Shown piece after piece: positions 6,402-14,622 of a stretch of 25,732 bases of DNA; position 1 is the stretch's first letter; each line of letters opens with the position of its first letter. The translations under genes and the position numbers were made by a program. This stretch comes from a virus: positions 1-25,732 of the IMG/VR virus record IMGVR_UViG_3300030085_001886. The stretch is one strand, 5' to 3'. The notes under the pieces are model-generated. The model had not been told where the DNA came from. It did no database searches and saw only the letters and a program-made list of their open reading frames with translations.

Positions 6402-7741
6402 TGTCTGAAAGTCAAGAAAGAGTTACTAGGGGTTTAGAATTAGAATCAGTTATTCTAAATTCTAATACCTTTGTCAATCCAGCAGGGATTAACATTTACG
6501 GGTTAGTAACAGATATAGAAATATTTGAGCACATAGATTTGCCTTATATTACAGGACAGGTCGCATTTATAGATACTGAAAGATTATATGATAGACTAGG
6601 TTTTGATGGAGGTGATTCAGTAACGATAGCTCTTAAACAAACAAAATCAAGTAAAAGAATAGAAAAAACATTTATCATCGATAGAGTTATCAGTACAGTT
6701 AAAGCTAATGAAACAACTGAATTAATTACTTTTCATATGATTGAAGACATTGCATTTATTTCTAGATTTATAAATGTCAATAAAAGCTACAGTGGTTCAC
6801 CTGTAGATATTATAGAAAATATTTCAAAAGACTATCTGCAAAAAGAAATAATTAACACAGGTGATGTATATCAAAATAAATTAAAAGTAATAGTTCCAAA
6901 CATGCAACCTCTAGATGCTATGTGTTGGATTAAAAACAGAATGACAACCCGCGATGGTATACCTTATTATTTGTTTTCAGTTTTTGATGGTCCGGCTTTA
7001 AACTTAATAAGTTTAGATGATATGCTAAATGAACGGCCTTTTAATACTAAGGCTCCTTTTATACACGGTCTTCATAATCTATACACAGAAATAGAAGGTG
7101 GTGTATTCAGAAACTATCCAATTATGAAATATGAACATAAAAATGTAGATGATTTGTTTGGTTTAGTTGAAAAAGGATTAATTAGTTCTACGTATAGTTA
7201 TTATGATTCTCACGCTGCTAAACCAACAAAGCAGTTTTTAAATGCGGAAGAACCTTTGAGTACACTTTTACCGGCAAAGTCTGATAGAAGACACAATATG
7301 CCTTTTAATTTAGAAATTGATGGTGATAGAATAAATGAAAAAAATGCAAGAAAAATTTATCAGCTAAGTCAAAGTGGAGCTTACGAAGACGGCACCAACA
7401 GATTTAGAAGTTATGATCAAGAACCTGGTAAAGGACATATACAAAAAGCATATAATAGATCAATGAAGCATATACTTTTAAAAGAAACAATGCGTGTACG
7501 TGTAAGCGGTGCAGGATTTTTAGACGGCACTAATCACAGGTCAGTTGGAAGCATTGTTAGATTAGGATTCAAATCAAATAAACCTAATGATGCTGGACTA
7601 CGTTTTGATTTGAAAAAGTCTGGTGATTACTTAATCTACGCTTGTAAACATTCAATACGCGCAGAGAAGTATGATATAGAACTAGAATGTGTAAAGAACG
7701 CATCTTTCAAAAATGATTCTTTTTTGAGGTCTGGTCAATGA
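6401..7741 (+). CDS. 27: gp27-like baseplate central hub protein
   Basis: The protein has 446 residues (T4 gp27 has 391). It opens with a beta-barrel-like segment (NIYGLVTDIEIFEHIDLPYI, then TGQVAFIDTERLYDRLGFDG). TTELITFHMIEDIAFISRF and SPVDIIENISKDYL follow, as in gp27 and VgrG-type hubs. NMQPLDAMCWIKNRMTTRDG corresponds to the conserved hub helix. gp27 forms the trimeric ring between the tube and the gp5 puncturing device. It lies directly before the gp5-like gene and shares an ATGA overlap with it, which suits stoichiometric expression of the hub pair. The family is secure; the domain borders are approximate. Confidence 0.88.
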   Translation: MSESQERVTRGLELESVILNSNTFVNPAGINIYGLVTDIEIFEHIDLPYITGQVAFIDTERLYDRLGFDGGDSVTIALKQTKSSKRIEKTFIIDRVISTVKANETTELITFHMIEDIAFISRFINVNKSYSGSPVDIIENISKDYLQKEIINTGDVYQNKLKVIVPNMQPLDAMCWIKNRMTTRDGIPYYLFSVFDGPALNLISLDDMLNERPFNTKAPFIHGLHNLYTEIEGGVFRNYPIMKYEHKNVDDLFGLVEKGLISSTYSYYDSHAAKPTKQFLNAEEPLSTLLPAKSDRRHNMPFNLEIDGDRINEKNARKIYQLSQSGAYEDGTNRFRSYDQEPGKGHIQKAYNRSMKHILLKETMRVRVSGAGFLDGTNHRSVGSIVRLGFKSNKPNDAGLRFDLKKSGDYLIYACKHSIRAEKYDIELECVKNASFKNDSFLRSGQ

Positions 7742-8643
7742 TACCTAATACGCATAAAGATTACTATGGTGATGAAACGCGATGGTTTATTGGCACAGTA
7801 AAAAGTTTAAATGATCCACTAGAACTTGGTAGAGTAAAAGTTAGAATATTTGGTGTGCATAGTGAAAATTCAACTGACGTACCTGACGGTGATTTGCCTT
7901 GGGCACAAGTTTTAATACCTGTAACTGAAGGTGGATCATCAGGCATAGGAACAAACATAGGTATAAAGCCACAAGCACAGGTTTGGGGTATTTTTTTAGA
8001 TGGCAAAAATTCACAATTACCTTTAATTCTTGGTTCTGTACCAAGGTACGAAAGACCAATTAATAGTAGTTACTTTGTAGATTACGCTAGCATACCAGAT
8101 GAATTACAACACTCGTCACATCTTGACAATGTCGATTTAACAATACCAAAGTCAGCGAAAGAAACAGATGAAGAGTTTTTAAGTGGGTCTAGCAATATAG
8201 AAAAAGCATTCAATTTCTTTTTAACACAAGAGGGCGGAGGATTTACAGCTGAACAAGCTTGTGGAATACTTGGTAACTTCTACATAGAATCAGGTGCACA
8301 AATTACTGGTGACTTAAATACTGTAGCACAGTCTGCACCACCAGAAAGATCATTTGGTATTGCACAGTGGAACTCAGCTCCTAGTGTTGCAAGATACCAA
8401 AATTTAGTACAGTTCGCTGGTGATAGAAATTTAAGATGGCAAAGTTTATATGCACAACTTTTATTCACAATCAAAGAATTAAATGACCATAAAGAGTATT
8501 ATAGGTATAATGAGTTAAAAAGAGCAAAGACACCTGAAGAAGCTTGCCTTATTTTTGAAGATAGATTTGAAAATCCAAAAATTAAAAAACAGCAAAAAAG
8601 GATTAATGCTGCTGATGAAATTTTTAGAAAGATGACAAGATAA
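7738..8643 (+). CDS. 5: gp5-like hub protein: OB-fold plus phage tail lysozyme, no needle domain
   Basis: Residues 1-110 form the gp5 N-terminal OB-fold: WFIGTVKSLNDPLELGRVKV, RIFGVHSE, LPWAQVLIPVTEGG, and GIFLDGKNSQLPLILGSVPR. From about residue 155 a tail-lysozyme domain follows (Phage_lysozyme2-like). It has GILGNFYIESG with the probable catalytic Glu184, then SFGIAQWN. This is a different lysozyme family from the T4L-type domain of T4 gp5. The protein ends at residue 301 with no octapeptide beta-helix; that part is encoded in the gene at 10349. The enzyme would open peptidoglycan during tube penetration. ATGA and TAATG overlaps join it to its neighbours. Confidence 0.88.
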   Translation: MIPNTHKDYYGDETRWFIGTVKSLNDPLELGRVKVRIFGVHSENSTDVPDGDLPWAQVLIPVTEGGSSGIGTNIGIKPQAQVWGIFLDGKNSQLPLILGSVPRYERPINSSYFVDYASIPDELQHSSHLDNVDLTIPKSAKETDEEFLSGSSNIEKAFNFFLTQEGGGFTAEQACGILGNFYIESGAQITGDLNTVAQSAPPERSFGIAQWNSAPSVARYQNLVQFAGDRNLRWQSLYAQLLFTIKELNDHKEYYRYNELKRAKTPEEACLIFEDRFENPKIKKQQKRINAADEIFRKMTR

Positions 8644-10352
8644 TGGCTGACGGAATCACAAGACCAAGTTTACAAAACACTTTAAATCAAATCGAACAAG
8701 CTTCTGGTTCTCTTGATGCTGAAGAAAAAGCACGTCAGAAAAAAGCAATAAAATTATTCAGTGATTTTAATAGTGGTTCAAGTGACTTAGGAACTATGAT
8801 AGGTGGTTTTAAAACTTTGGCACAAGAAGCTAAAGCTGCAGATGCTAAAAAGAAAGGTAAGCCAAACCCTATACCAGCAAAAGCAACTGAAACTCTTGGT
8901 ACAACATCTAATACTAAAACTCCTTCATCTATTAACAAAACCGCGATTGACGCTCTTACTGGTAAAACATCAAAAGAAAACAATGTTGTACATCCTGCGA
9001 TAACAGGTGCTAATCCCAAAGCTATTCGTGCCACATTAAAAGAAGGATTTGAATTAAATAGAGATGAAATAGATGCTAATGTGAAACTAGCATCAAAGAA
9101 AGCTGCAGAGGATCCAAATTTTCAAGAAGCAGCTCGCAAGTTTGGTTTTGACCCAGATGGAGTAACAAATCTTATAGAGACTTTACCTGCACAGGCAGAT
9201 CAGTTACTAGACCCATCAAATGATCCAGTTGATGAGATTGTAATTGATCAGAAGCTAACGTCTAGTATACAAATGGATCAACTAGATAATCCACTAGGTT
9301 CTTTCAAATTAAAGTTGCCAGTTGATAATTTTCCAATTGACACACCTACTGCACCTGACGCAAGTTTAATAACAAAAGAGCTAGGTAAGAATAGAGGATT
9401 AAATATAAATGATCTCGTAGAACGTAATCCATTTGGTAATATGGGAGTCGACTTTGGAAATGTTTTAGGTAATATCGGTAGTAAATCTATGGGTGGCCAA
9501 ACATCTAAGGAAATAGGACAGATAATACCTGAACTCGGGCAAGCGCCAGACGTTGAGTTCCCAACAAACATTATAAATGAAAAAGGATTTACAGATCTAT
9601 TCAGTTCATTAGAAAAAGGTAATTTAAAAATTAACGCCGAACCTACAACACCGATTGAAAAAATAGGTGTAACATCAGGTCAGGTTGGCGATTTTATTTA
9701 CACACGTGTGACTAGTGCACAAGAATTAGAGCTTGAATTAAAAACAATTAAAAGGAAAATTACTAACGTTAACATAGGTTGGACAGGTAGTGCGTCAGAC
9801 GGAAGATTTACAAGTGCAAAATCTTATAATGATGGTATAGCTACAGCTAAGAGAATACAGTTTCAAGTTCTTAATATAGGGACTGACAATATACCTGAAA
9901 GAGATCGTGCTGCATGGATGCACTATTTTGTAGGTAAGAATGGTACGATCGAAAGAGTAATGCCGCTTGAAACTTTTCCTAATACAAAAAGTTATGCTGC
10001 AGACAAAGATGCTGCAGGTCGATTGCTCAGTGCATTCGGTGATATAAACTTTCCACCGGTTGAAGTTGATTTAGAATTTGCAGAGCAACAATTGAAAGAT
10101 GGAATTAGTATTATAATAGACGCTGGCCACGCAGTTTCTGAAATTGAAAAAACTCAACAAACTTACAGCAAAAAATCAATTACTGACGAAGCTTGGAAAA
10201 GCTTAGATACTATGCTAAGTACAATCGTAAAAGTATTTCCTTATATAGAAGGTTATTCACATGGTGATGATTTATTAAATGATTTAGCTTTAGGTGTAGG
10301 TTTTGATGTTGGTGATTATTTGAAAAGATATAGCGAGGATGAAGACGGATGA
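8643..10352 (+). CDS. Baseplate-associated protein with degenerate T7-lysozyme-like amidase domain
   Basis: This 569-residue protein has a long Lys/Ala- and Asp/Asn-rich, probably extended N-terminal region (to about residue 340). A C-terminal domain follows that reads like Amidase_2. WMHYFVGKNGTIERV (His427) parallels YHFVVKRDGTVEAG of T7 lysozyme, and the ending VGFDVGDYL parallels the family's CPSFDVARWL. The first zinc-ligand motif (HCSAT in T7) appears as GWTGS around Trp380, and the Cys ligand is lost. One candidate ligand, His540 in YSHGDD, remains. I infer a peptidoglycan-binding or purely structural pseudoenzyme. The gene lies between the two halves of the split gp5 and is tied to both neighbours by overlaps, so it is probably a hub or needle component. 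The family parallel was made by eye and is moderately sure. Confidence 0.6.
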   Translation: MADGITRPSLQNTLNQIEQASGSLDAEEKARQKKAIKLFSDFNSGSSDLGTMIGGFKTLAQEAKAADAKKKGKPNPIPAKATETLGTTSNTKTPSSINKTAIDALTGKTSKENNVVHPAITGANPKAIRATLKEGFELNRDEIDANVKLASKKAAEDPNFQEAARKFGFDPDGVTNLIETLPAQADQLLDPSNDPVDEIVIDQKLTSSIQMDQLDNPLGSFKLKLPVDNFPIDTPTAPDASLITKELGKNRGLNINDLVERNPFGNMGVDFGNVLGNIGSKSMGGQTSKEIGQIIPELGQAPDVEFPTNIINEKGFTDLFSSLEKGNLKINAEPTTPIEKIGVTSGQVGDFIYTRVTSAQELELELKTIKRKITNVNIGWTGSASDGRFTSAKSYNDGIATAKRIQFQVLNIGTDNIPERDRAAWMHYFVGKNGTIERVMPLETFPNTKSYAADKDAAGRLLSAFGDINFPPVEVDLEFAEQQLKDGISIIIDAGHAVSEIEKTQQTYSKKSITDEAWKSLDTMLSTIVKVFPYIEGYSHGDDLLNDLALGVGFDVGDYLKRYSEDEDG

Positions 10353-12334
10353 GTATTAGTGATAAACAACTCAAGGCAATGAAAATAACTGAAAAGTTAG
10401 AAAAAAATCCTGATGGGTTTGCTGACAATTCAGATACGTATCCATTCAGACAATATACTGGTCGACAGTCTACAAACCTTGAAGCACGTGGTATAGAAGA
10501 AAATACGCTGCCGTACGGAGGTGGCACTATAGGAACTAACCTTGAGTTTAAAGATTTCGCATCTTCAGAGTATCCATACAACCAAGTTCGTAGAACAGTG
10601 TCAGGTCATGTACAAGAGTATGATGATACACCGGGGCGTGAACGTATACTTTTCAAACATCGAAAAGGTACCGGTATTGAGATGCAACCTGATGGTACGA
10701 TACTTATTTACAGTACAAAGAATACTGTGCGTATTGGTGCAGGCGATGAAAAGATTATCATTGAAGGTGACGGTGATATAACTTACCATGGCAACGTAAA
10801 GATGAGAGTTGATGGCGATTTCGATTTAAGTGTAGGTGGAAGTTATAACGTTGATGTGTTTGGTGATCACGAAGAAGATATAAAAGGTGGTTACAGACAA
10901 GACATCGGTAAGAACGTGCAATCTTTAGTTGGTGGTAACTATTATAGACAGGTAATTAAAAGCACTACTAACTTGACACATGGTGGTGATAATACATTTA
11001 TCAAAGGTGCAGCTTCTACGATGTATGGGTCTACTACCGAGTTTTTATCAAAAGGTATTATGACACATACTTCTGAAGCTGAAGCAGTACTATCTGCACC
11101 TAGTATTAATATTGGTGCTAATGATTTGACAGCTATTGGTGCAACAGGTACAATGGGTGGCGATGGAATGGTAATATACGCTAACACTACTCACAGTGAT
11201 CGTGTAAATTCTACTTCTATGCATGCCACAACATTTCATGGTGACTTAAATGGTGTAGCTGATAAAGCAGATGAGGCAAACAAAGCAGGAACTGCAGCAT
11301 TAGGCGCAGCCGGATCTGGTGGAACACCTACAGTAACGACAGCAACTAATAAAGAAACTGCTGAACCTACATCTTCTATACTTACTTCTTATCTAGGTGA
11401 GTCAGAATTCGCTGTCAGGACTGTGACAATTGACCAAGGTAATGTACTATTCAATCAGGTAAATAGGAATGCAGACTACGAGGGTGTATCAGACAGGACA
11501 CTTAGTACTACAGAAGCCAGGTCAAAACTAAGAGATCCTTTGAATCAAAAGAAAACAAAGTTTGTTGGTACACTCATAGCTGAAGATACGATATCAGCTA
11601 CATTTTCAAATAGTGTACCACCTGGTGTTGATAGAGTTATCTCTAATGAAGCAACACCAAGACGTGTAAGATCTAGGAGTGTATTAGGTAAAGTTGTTGG
11701 TGCTGAAGCAAAAAGATTTCAAGGAAGTGTTATCAATGCTGAGATAGAACACGTACCTCACCCAAAGTATAAGCCTGAGAATCAAGAAAATATTACATCA
11801 AGAACAGAATTAGACCATGGTATTACGATTGCTAAGTTCTTAGGTGGATACGGAGATTCAATTACATTCGATCACGTTACAAAACTAGAAGACCGTGTTA
11901 CTATTGCACGTAATTTATATATGCATGGACAGGTATTGAAATCAATTATGATAGATGATGATGAGTACGATGAGTATCGACTGGTTGTTGCAGAAGGTAT
12001 ATACAGAGCCGGGCCAAATGAAACAATGACCGAGGGTGGAATAAATGATTTGAAATCTAAAGGTAGATGTGTTGTATATGAATTGAGAAATAGAAAAGGT
12101 GAGATAGACAAAAAGAAAACTTACGACCTTGCAGTGTGGTGGAAAGATTCTTTACAATTTGAAAAAATGATATTAAGTTATGATACGTATAATGTAGGTG
12201 GTAGTCTTACTGCGCAAATCATACTTATTATGCCAGAAATGCCTTCAACATACATTACAAAATCAACTAACGAAATAGAAACTCGCTTTAACAACTATGT
12301 ACAAAGTACAAACGAATTAGTAGAAGTGGTATAA
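10349..12334 (+). CDS. Membrane-puncturing needle protein, gp5 C-terminal beta-helix type
   Basis: The protein has 661 residues. From residue 154 it shows the octapeptide periodicity of the T4 gp5 triple-stranded beta-helix: VDGDFDLS, VGGSYNVD, VFGDHEED, IKGGYRQD, IGKNVQSL, VGGNYYRQ and so on to about residue 209, fading after. Upstream, YNQVRRTVSGHVQEYDDTPG and GTGIEMQPDGTILIYSTK match the short barrel before the needle in gp5/VgrG-like spikes. After a low-complexity linker (ADKADEANKAGTAALGAAG, near 305-325) a C-terminal half of about 320 residues follows that I do not assign. Its block KKTYDLAVWWKDSL and ILSYDTYN recur, as I recall, in marine T4-like phages. The protein would trimerise under gp27/gp5 as the spike. 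The stop overlaps a late promoter for gp25. Confidence 0.8.
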   Translation: MSISDKQLKAMKITEKLEKNPDGFADNSDTYPFRQYTGRQSTNLEARGIEENTLPYGGGTIGTNLEFKDFASSEYPYNQVRRTVSGHVQEYDDTPGRERILFKHRKGTGIEMQPDGTILIYSTKNTVRIGAGDEKIIIEGDGDITYHGNVKMRVDGDFDLSVGGSYNVDVFGDHEEDIKGGYRQDIGKNVQSLVGGNYYRQVIKSTTNLTHGGDNTFIKGAASTMYGSTTEFLSKGIMTHTSEAEAVLSAPSINIGANDLTAIGATGTMGGDGMVIYANTTHSDRVNSTSMHATTFHGDLNGVADKADEANKAGTAALGAAGSGGTPTVTTATNKETAEPTSSILTSYLGESEFAVRTVTIDQGNVLFNQVNRNADYEGVSDRTLSTTEARSKLRDPLNQKKTKFVGTLIAEDTISATFSNSVPPGVDRVISNEATPRRVRSRSVLGKVVGAEAKRFQGSVINAEIEHVPHPKYKPENQENITSRTELDHGITIAKFLGGYGDSITFDHVTKLEDRVTIARNLYMHGQVLKSIMIDDDEYDEYRLVVAEGIYRAGPNETMTEGGINDLKSKGRCVVYELRNRKGEIDKKKTYDLAVWWKDSLQFEKMILSYDTYNVGGSLTAQIILIMPEMPSTYITKSTNEIETRFNNYVQSTNELVEVV

Positions 12335-12337
12335 ATA
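12330..12337 (+). promoter_or_regulatory. T4-type late promoter TATAAATA for gp25
   Basis: A perfect octamer embedded in the stop region of the needle gene (stop TAA at 12332-12334). Five bases separate it from the gp25 ATG at 12343, so T4-like initiation would fall on the A of the ATG. Confidence 0.72.
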
Positions 12338-12342
12338 GAAAC

Positions 12343-12783
12343 ATGGCAAAAGCATTCTCTATAGAAGACGGAAATCAGTTTGGTACTTCAGTCATTGGTG
12401 CTAGAAGTATCGATTACTCTGACATAGATTTGACTTTTACTGCAAAACCTGCAGGTGATATTTTTAAGAAAACTGCGATAGCAGCTGTTAAGCAGTCTGT
12501 TAAAAATTTACTTATGACTAACAGGTTTGAAAAACCTTTTGATGCATCTTTTGGTGGAAATCTAAATGACTTTCTTTTTGAATTAGATACGGGAGATGAC
12601 GCTGAACTGATAGCTGACAATATTATTGAAGCTGTTGAATTGCATGAACCAAGAGCTGCTGTTTTAAGCGTAGATGTAGATCTATTACCAGATCGTAATG
12701 TAGTTAGAGTATCCGTTGTATTCGAAGTGTTAAGCGTTGGTGAAACTGTTACACTCGATTTAAATTTAACGAGGCTAAGATAA
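12343..12783 (+). CDS. 25: gp25-like baseplate wedge protein
   Basis: The protein has 146 residues (T4 gp25 has 132) and belongs to the GPW/gp25 family. Landmarks are YSDIDLTFTAKPAGDIFK, AVKQSVKNLLMTNRFEKPF, FGGNLNDFLFELDTGDDAEL and the late EPRAAVLSVDVDLLPDRNVV with VSVVFEVLSVGETVTLDL. gp25 sits in the inner wedge and nucleates the sheath. The early block AVKQSVKNLL...RPF-like and the beta-hairpin end are typical. The ATG is five bases after a late-promoter octamer and has no Shine-Dalgarno site. The stop abuts the gp6 start. Confidence 0.93.
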   Translation: MAKAFSIEDGNQFGTSVIGARSIDYSDIDLTFTAKPAGDIFKKTAIAAVKQSVKNLLMTNRFEKPFDASFGGNLNDFLFELDTGDDAELIADNIIEAVELHEPRAAVLSVDVDLLPDRNVVRVSVVFEVLSVGETVTLDLNLTRLR

Positions 12784-14622
12784 ATGAGCGCACAAATAAA
12801 ATCTTCCGACCTTGACTTTGTTAACATAAAAACTAATCTTAAGAACTTCTTTAGAAATAAAAGTGAGTTTTCTGATTACGATTTTGAAGCTTCAGGCTTA
12901 TCAAACATATTAGATGTATTAGCCTATAACAGTCATATCAATGGTTTAACAGCTAACTTCTCATTGAATGAAGCATTTCTTACAACTGCACAACTACGCA
13001 GTTCAGTTGTGTCGCACGCACAAACGTTAGGGTATGAAGTATCTTCTAGAAAAGCAGCAACCGCAACTGTAAATCTAAATGTAAATTTAGCAGGCGTAAC
13101 AGGTCGGCCGGCAAGACTGCAACTAGCATCTGGAACATTATTCACTAGTTCAATTGACGGTGTAACATATACTTTTAGAACAAGAGAAACCTTCTTTGCA
13201 TCAGATGATGGCACTGGTTTGTACGTATTCAAGACAACAGATGAATCGGAAAGTTTACCTATAGTAGAAGGTACTGAAAAAACTAAAACATTTTTTGTGC
13301 CGGAAAAAACAGAGAGACAAATATACGTAATACCAGATGAAACGATAGATACGTCTACAGCTGAAGTAAATGTTTTTGAATCTTCTAGCTCTACATCTTT
13401 TACATCATACACACCTATTAGCTTAGCTATTACAGTGGATGAAAATTCCACACACTTTTCTTTAAATGAATCACCAAATGGTTTTTATGAGTTAAACTTT
13501 GGAGATGGTATTTCATTTGGTAAATCACCGGAGCCAGGTGAAAAAGTTGTAGTCACATACTTATCTAGTAGAGGAGCTGCAGCAAACAACGGGACAATAT
13601 TTACACCTTCTTCTGATGTTACTGTCAATGGAGTAGATTATACATTAAACGTTGTAACAGTAACAGAATCGACAGGCGGAGCGGCAAAACAATCTATAGA
13701 GTCAATTAAACAATTAGCGCCAATCGCTTTTGCTGGTCAAAAAAGATTAGTAACATCTTTTGACTATAAAGCAATGGTTGAATCAAACTTTCCACAGGTT
13801 CAAAGTGCGTCGGTATGGAGTGGTGATCAAAATGAACCCATCGATTATGGCGCAGTTTACATATCATTACAATTTCAAGCGAATACAAGTGATGCAGTAA
13901 AGCAGTCTGTCAAAGATTTAATAAAATCGAATTACACAAACAATCTTTCTGTAATGTCTATGACTACTAAATTTACAGATCCCGAGGATGTATTCCTGCA
14001 ACTCGATACAAGATTTGCATATGATCCTGGCCGAACGGGTATCACACTGCTTTCTGCAGAAGAAAGAGTCTTTAACTTAATGAAGTCTTTCTTCGATGCT
14101 AATGTTTCTACCTTCGGTGGCATATTTAGAAAGTCTAATTTGTTAACCGAAATAGATGCATTGGATGATTCTATTCTTTCGAGTACTATCAATGTAAGTG
14201 TACAAATGAGACCAACTATTACTATTAATACATTGAACACTTTAGATGTTAACTTTCCTGTAGAAATTGCAGTACCAGACGATGTATTCTTTAGAGTGCA
14301 AAGTGATGCATTCGAATTTAATGGTCTTGTTTGTACTATTAAGAATCGTTTAGGATCTACTATATTAGAAATAGTAGACTTGGATGGAAACGTTTTATTA
14401 GACAACGTAGGTGAATACAATTCTTTGTCTGGTAAAGTAAGCCTTGTAGGATTCAGACCTACACAGCTCATATCAGGTCAGACATTCTTACCTATTAGAG
14501 TAACGCCTAGAAGTGAAGGTACTATCAAACCTTTGAGGAATTATATATTGCAACTCGATACTGCGAGATCTTCTGCAACAGCAGAGATTGACAGACAAAC
14601 ACAATCATTATCAGTTACGTAA
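12784..14622 (+). CDS. 6: gp6-like baseplate wedge protein (baseplate J family)
   Basis: This 612-residue protein (T4 gp6 has 660) begins with SSDLDFVNIKTNLKNFFRNK, YDFEASGLSNILDVLAYNSH and NGLTANFSLNEAFLTTAQLR, the conserved start of gp6. The middle carries GFYELNFGDGISFGKSPEPG, the baseplate-J motif, then RLVTSFDYKAMVESNFPQV. gp6 dimers form the continuous ring holding the wedges together. The order gp25-gp6 is that of T4. The ATG follows the gp25 stop with no gap (TAAATG), and the same arrangement joins gp6 to the next gene, suggesting re-initiation by terminating ribosomes. Confidence 0.94.
   Translation: MSAQIKSSDLDFVNIKTNLKNFFRNKSEFSDYDFEASGLSNILDVLAYNSHINGLTANFSLNEAFLTTAQLRSSVVSHAQTLGYEVSSRKAATATVNLNVNLAGVTGRPARLQLASGTLFTSSIDGVTYTFRTRETFFASDDGTGLYVFKTTDESESLPIVEGTEKTKTFFVPEKTERQIYVIPDETIDTSTAEVNVFESSSSTSFTSYTPISLAITVDENSTHFSLNESPNGFYELNFGDGISFGKSPEPGEKVVVTYLSSRGAAANNGTIFTPSSDVTVNGVDYTLNVVTVTESTGGAAKQSIESIKQLAPIAFAGQKRLVTSFDYKAMVESNFPQVQSASVWSGDQNEPIDYGAVYISLQFQANTSDAVKQSVKDLIKSNYTNNLSVMSMTTKFTDPEDVFLQLDTRFAYDPGRTGITLLSAEERVFNLMKSFFDANVSTFGGIFRKSNLLTEIDALDDSILSSTINVSVQMRPTITINTLNTLDVNFPVEIAVPDDVFFRVQSDAFEFNGLVCTIKNRLGSTILEIVDLDGNVLLDNVGEYNSLSGKVSLVGFRPTQLISGQTFLPIRVTPRSEGTIKPLRNYILQLDTARSSATAEIDRQTQSLSVT

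Noticed and set aside
12933-13451. 172-residue minus-strand frame, and similar antisense frames in gp6, gp8 and the DUF4815-type gene
   Set aside because: They lie wholly inside well-identified genes, have no ribosome site or promoter, and show no family likeness.
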